From contig CAXTCL010000141.1 of assembly GCA_964242035.1 (NCBI GenBank), positions 1-9,766 on the forward strand: a stretch of 9,766 nucleotides of DNA, given 5' to 3'. Both the position numbers and the translations under genes were made by a program. Below, one piece after another: positions 9,046 to 9,766 of the stretch. How positions within the stretch are numbered: position 1 is the first letter of the stretch; each line of letters opens with the position of its first letter. This DNA comes from BOG-908 sp964242035 (GTDB taxonomy: Bacteria; Pseudomonadota; Alphaproteobacteria; Acetobacterales; Acetobacteraceae). The notes under the pieces are model-generated. The model was given only the letters and a program-made list of their open reading frames with translations. It was not told the DNA's origin and did no database searches.

Positions 9046-9092
9046 GCAAAAGTTTTTTGGTCCTTTTTTCAAAAAAGGACTGCTTGCTTCCT
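9046..9092 (+). repeat. A/T-rich palindromic repeat, copy 3
   Basis: GTCCTTTTTT at 9060-9069 pairs perfectly with AAAAAAGGAC at 9071-9080. AAAAGTTTTTTGG precedes the stem and TGCTTGCTTCC follows. Against copy 2 the stem changes TTC/GAA to TCC/GGA, a compensating change that keeps pairing. It ends directly at the start codon of the MFS gene and may also end transcription of the efflux operon. Confidence 0.85.
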
Positions 9093-9766
9093 ATGACTCA
9101 ACCTCAACGAGGAGCGGTATCACAGCCGGCCACCCTCGGTTCGGGCCTGACCTTTGTCATGGCGGCCGCGACAGGCATCGCCGTGGCTAACCTCTACTAC
9201 AACCAGCCGATGCTCGGGCTGATGGAGCGCGATCTGCGCGGCGCCTCGGCCGCGATGATACCGACCGTGACCCAGCTCGGCTACGCGCTAGGGCTGTTCC
9301 TCCTGGTGCCGCTGGGTGACATCACCGAGCGGCGCCGGCTAATCGTACTGCAATTCGCCGTGCTCGCCTGCGCCCTAGTCGCTGTCGCCTGCGCACCCTC
9401 CACGGCGCTCGTCATAGCCGCATCACTGTTCGTGGGGATGGCGGCCACGGTCGCCCAACAGATCGTGCCGTTCGCGGCGCACCTTGCGACGCCGGCGCGG
9501 CGTGGTGCTGCCGTAGGAAGCGTCATGTCCGGCCTGCTTGCCGGCATCCTGCTCAGCCGCACGCTGGCCGGCCTCGTCGGCGCCCATGCGGGATGGCGGG
9601 CGATGTTCTGGCTGAGCGTGCCTCTGGCGCTGGCGGCAGGCGGCGTGCTGGCATTCAGCCTGCCACGCAGCCGGCCAGAGGCGGTCATCACCTACCGGGA
9701 ACTCATGGTCTCGATGGTCAGCCTGTGGGGCGATCACCGCGAGCTCCGGCTGGCGGCGATCACCCA
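9093..9766 (+). CDS. MFS transporter, N-terminal part (truncated by window end)
   Basis: A major facilitator superfamily protein, likely an inner-membrane exporter of the drug:proton antiporter kind. The first 224 codons are present and the frame is open to the window end. MAAATGIAVANLYYNQPML is the typical first helix of one MFS branch. PLGDITERRRLI is motif A in the loop between helices 2 and 3. Further hydrophobic segments follow, including a helix ending in LLSRTLAGLVGAHAGWRAMFW, a motif common in these exporters. The ATG at 9093 lies directly after palindromic repeat copy 3 and has no clear Shine-Dalgarno site; the next in-frame ATG at 9159 would cut into the first helix. It is in the same direction as the efflux operon, 201 bases downstream, so it may be transcribed with it or alone. 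The substrate cannot be told. Confidence 0.9.
   Translation, partial: MTQPQRGAVSQPATLGSGLTFVMAAATGIAVANLYYNQPMLGLMERDLRGASAAMIPTVTQLGYALGLFLLVPLGDITERRRLIVLQFAVLACALVAVACAPSTALVIAASLFVGMAATVAQQIVPFAAHLATPARRGAAVGSVMSGLLAGILLSRTLAGLVGAHAGWRAMFWLSVPLALAAGGVLAFSLPRSRPEAVITYRELMVSMVSLWGDHRELRLAAIT

Overview
The window looks like a chromosomal stretch of a high-G+C alphaproteobacterium, most likely of the acetic acid bacterium group (Acetobacteraceae). This rests on the rRNA and tRNA order (23S tail, 5S, initiator tRNA-Met), on the 23S and 5S sequence style, on the G+C-rich coding bias of the transport genes, and on A/T-rich palindromic intergenic repeats of a kind I associate with that family. 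No species assignment is possible from sequence reading alone.

Layout. Positions 1-622 are the end of an rRNA operon: the 3' end of 23S, 5S rRNA, tRNA-fMet with an encoded CCA, and a terminator hairpin. Positions 518-1130 on the minus strand are a decayed large serine recombinase. Its last codons run antisense through the operon terminator and into tRNA-fMet, so its C-terminus reads ...VAGVGFEPTTFRL and stops inside the anticodon. This is the classic footprint of an element integrated at a tRNA gene. Positions 1141-1769 hold a broken IS630-family transposase on the plus strand, split over all three reading frames. Positions 1770-2764 have lower G+C and contain no gene I can support.

Positions 2765-8891 are a complete tripartite RND efflux operon: periplasmic adaptor, 1055-residue inner-membrane pump of the CzcA/CusA-like class, and a NodT-type outer-membrane lipoprotein. 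Together they should form an envelope-spanning pump driven by the proton gradient. The pump keeps the three acidic TM4 residues known from CzcA but lacks the methionine triad of CusA, so Cu(I)/Ag(I) is unlikely and the substrate is open. An MFS exporter-like gene starts at 9093 and runs off the end.

Three copies of one A/T-rich palindromic repeat punctuate the transport region: an inverted pair between adaptor and pump, and one copy ending at the MFS start codon. The most interesting points are the recombinase tail that is read from tRNA and terminator antisense DNA, the initiator tRNA with a changed anticodon-stem signature, and the covarying repeat family. I do not see a clearly new molecular system here.
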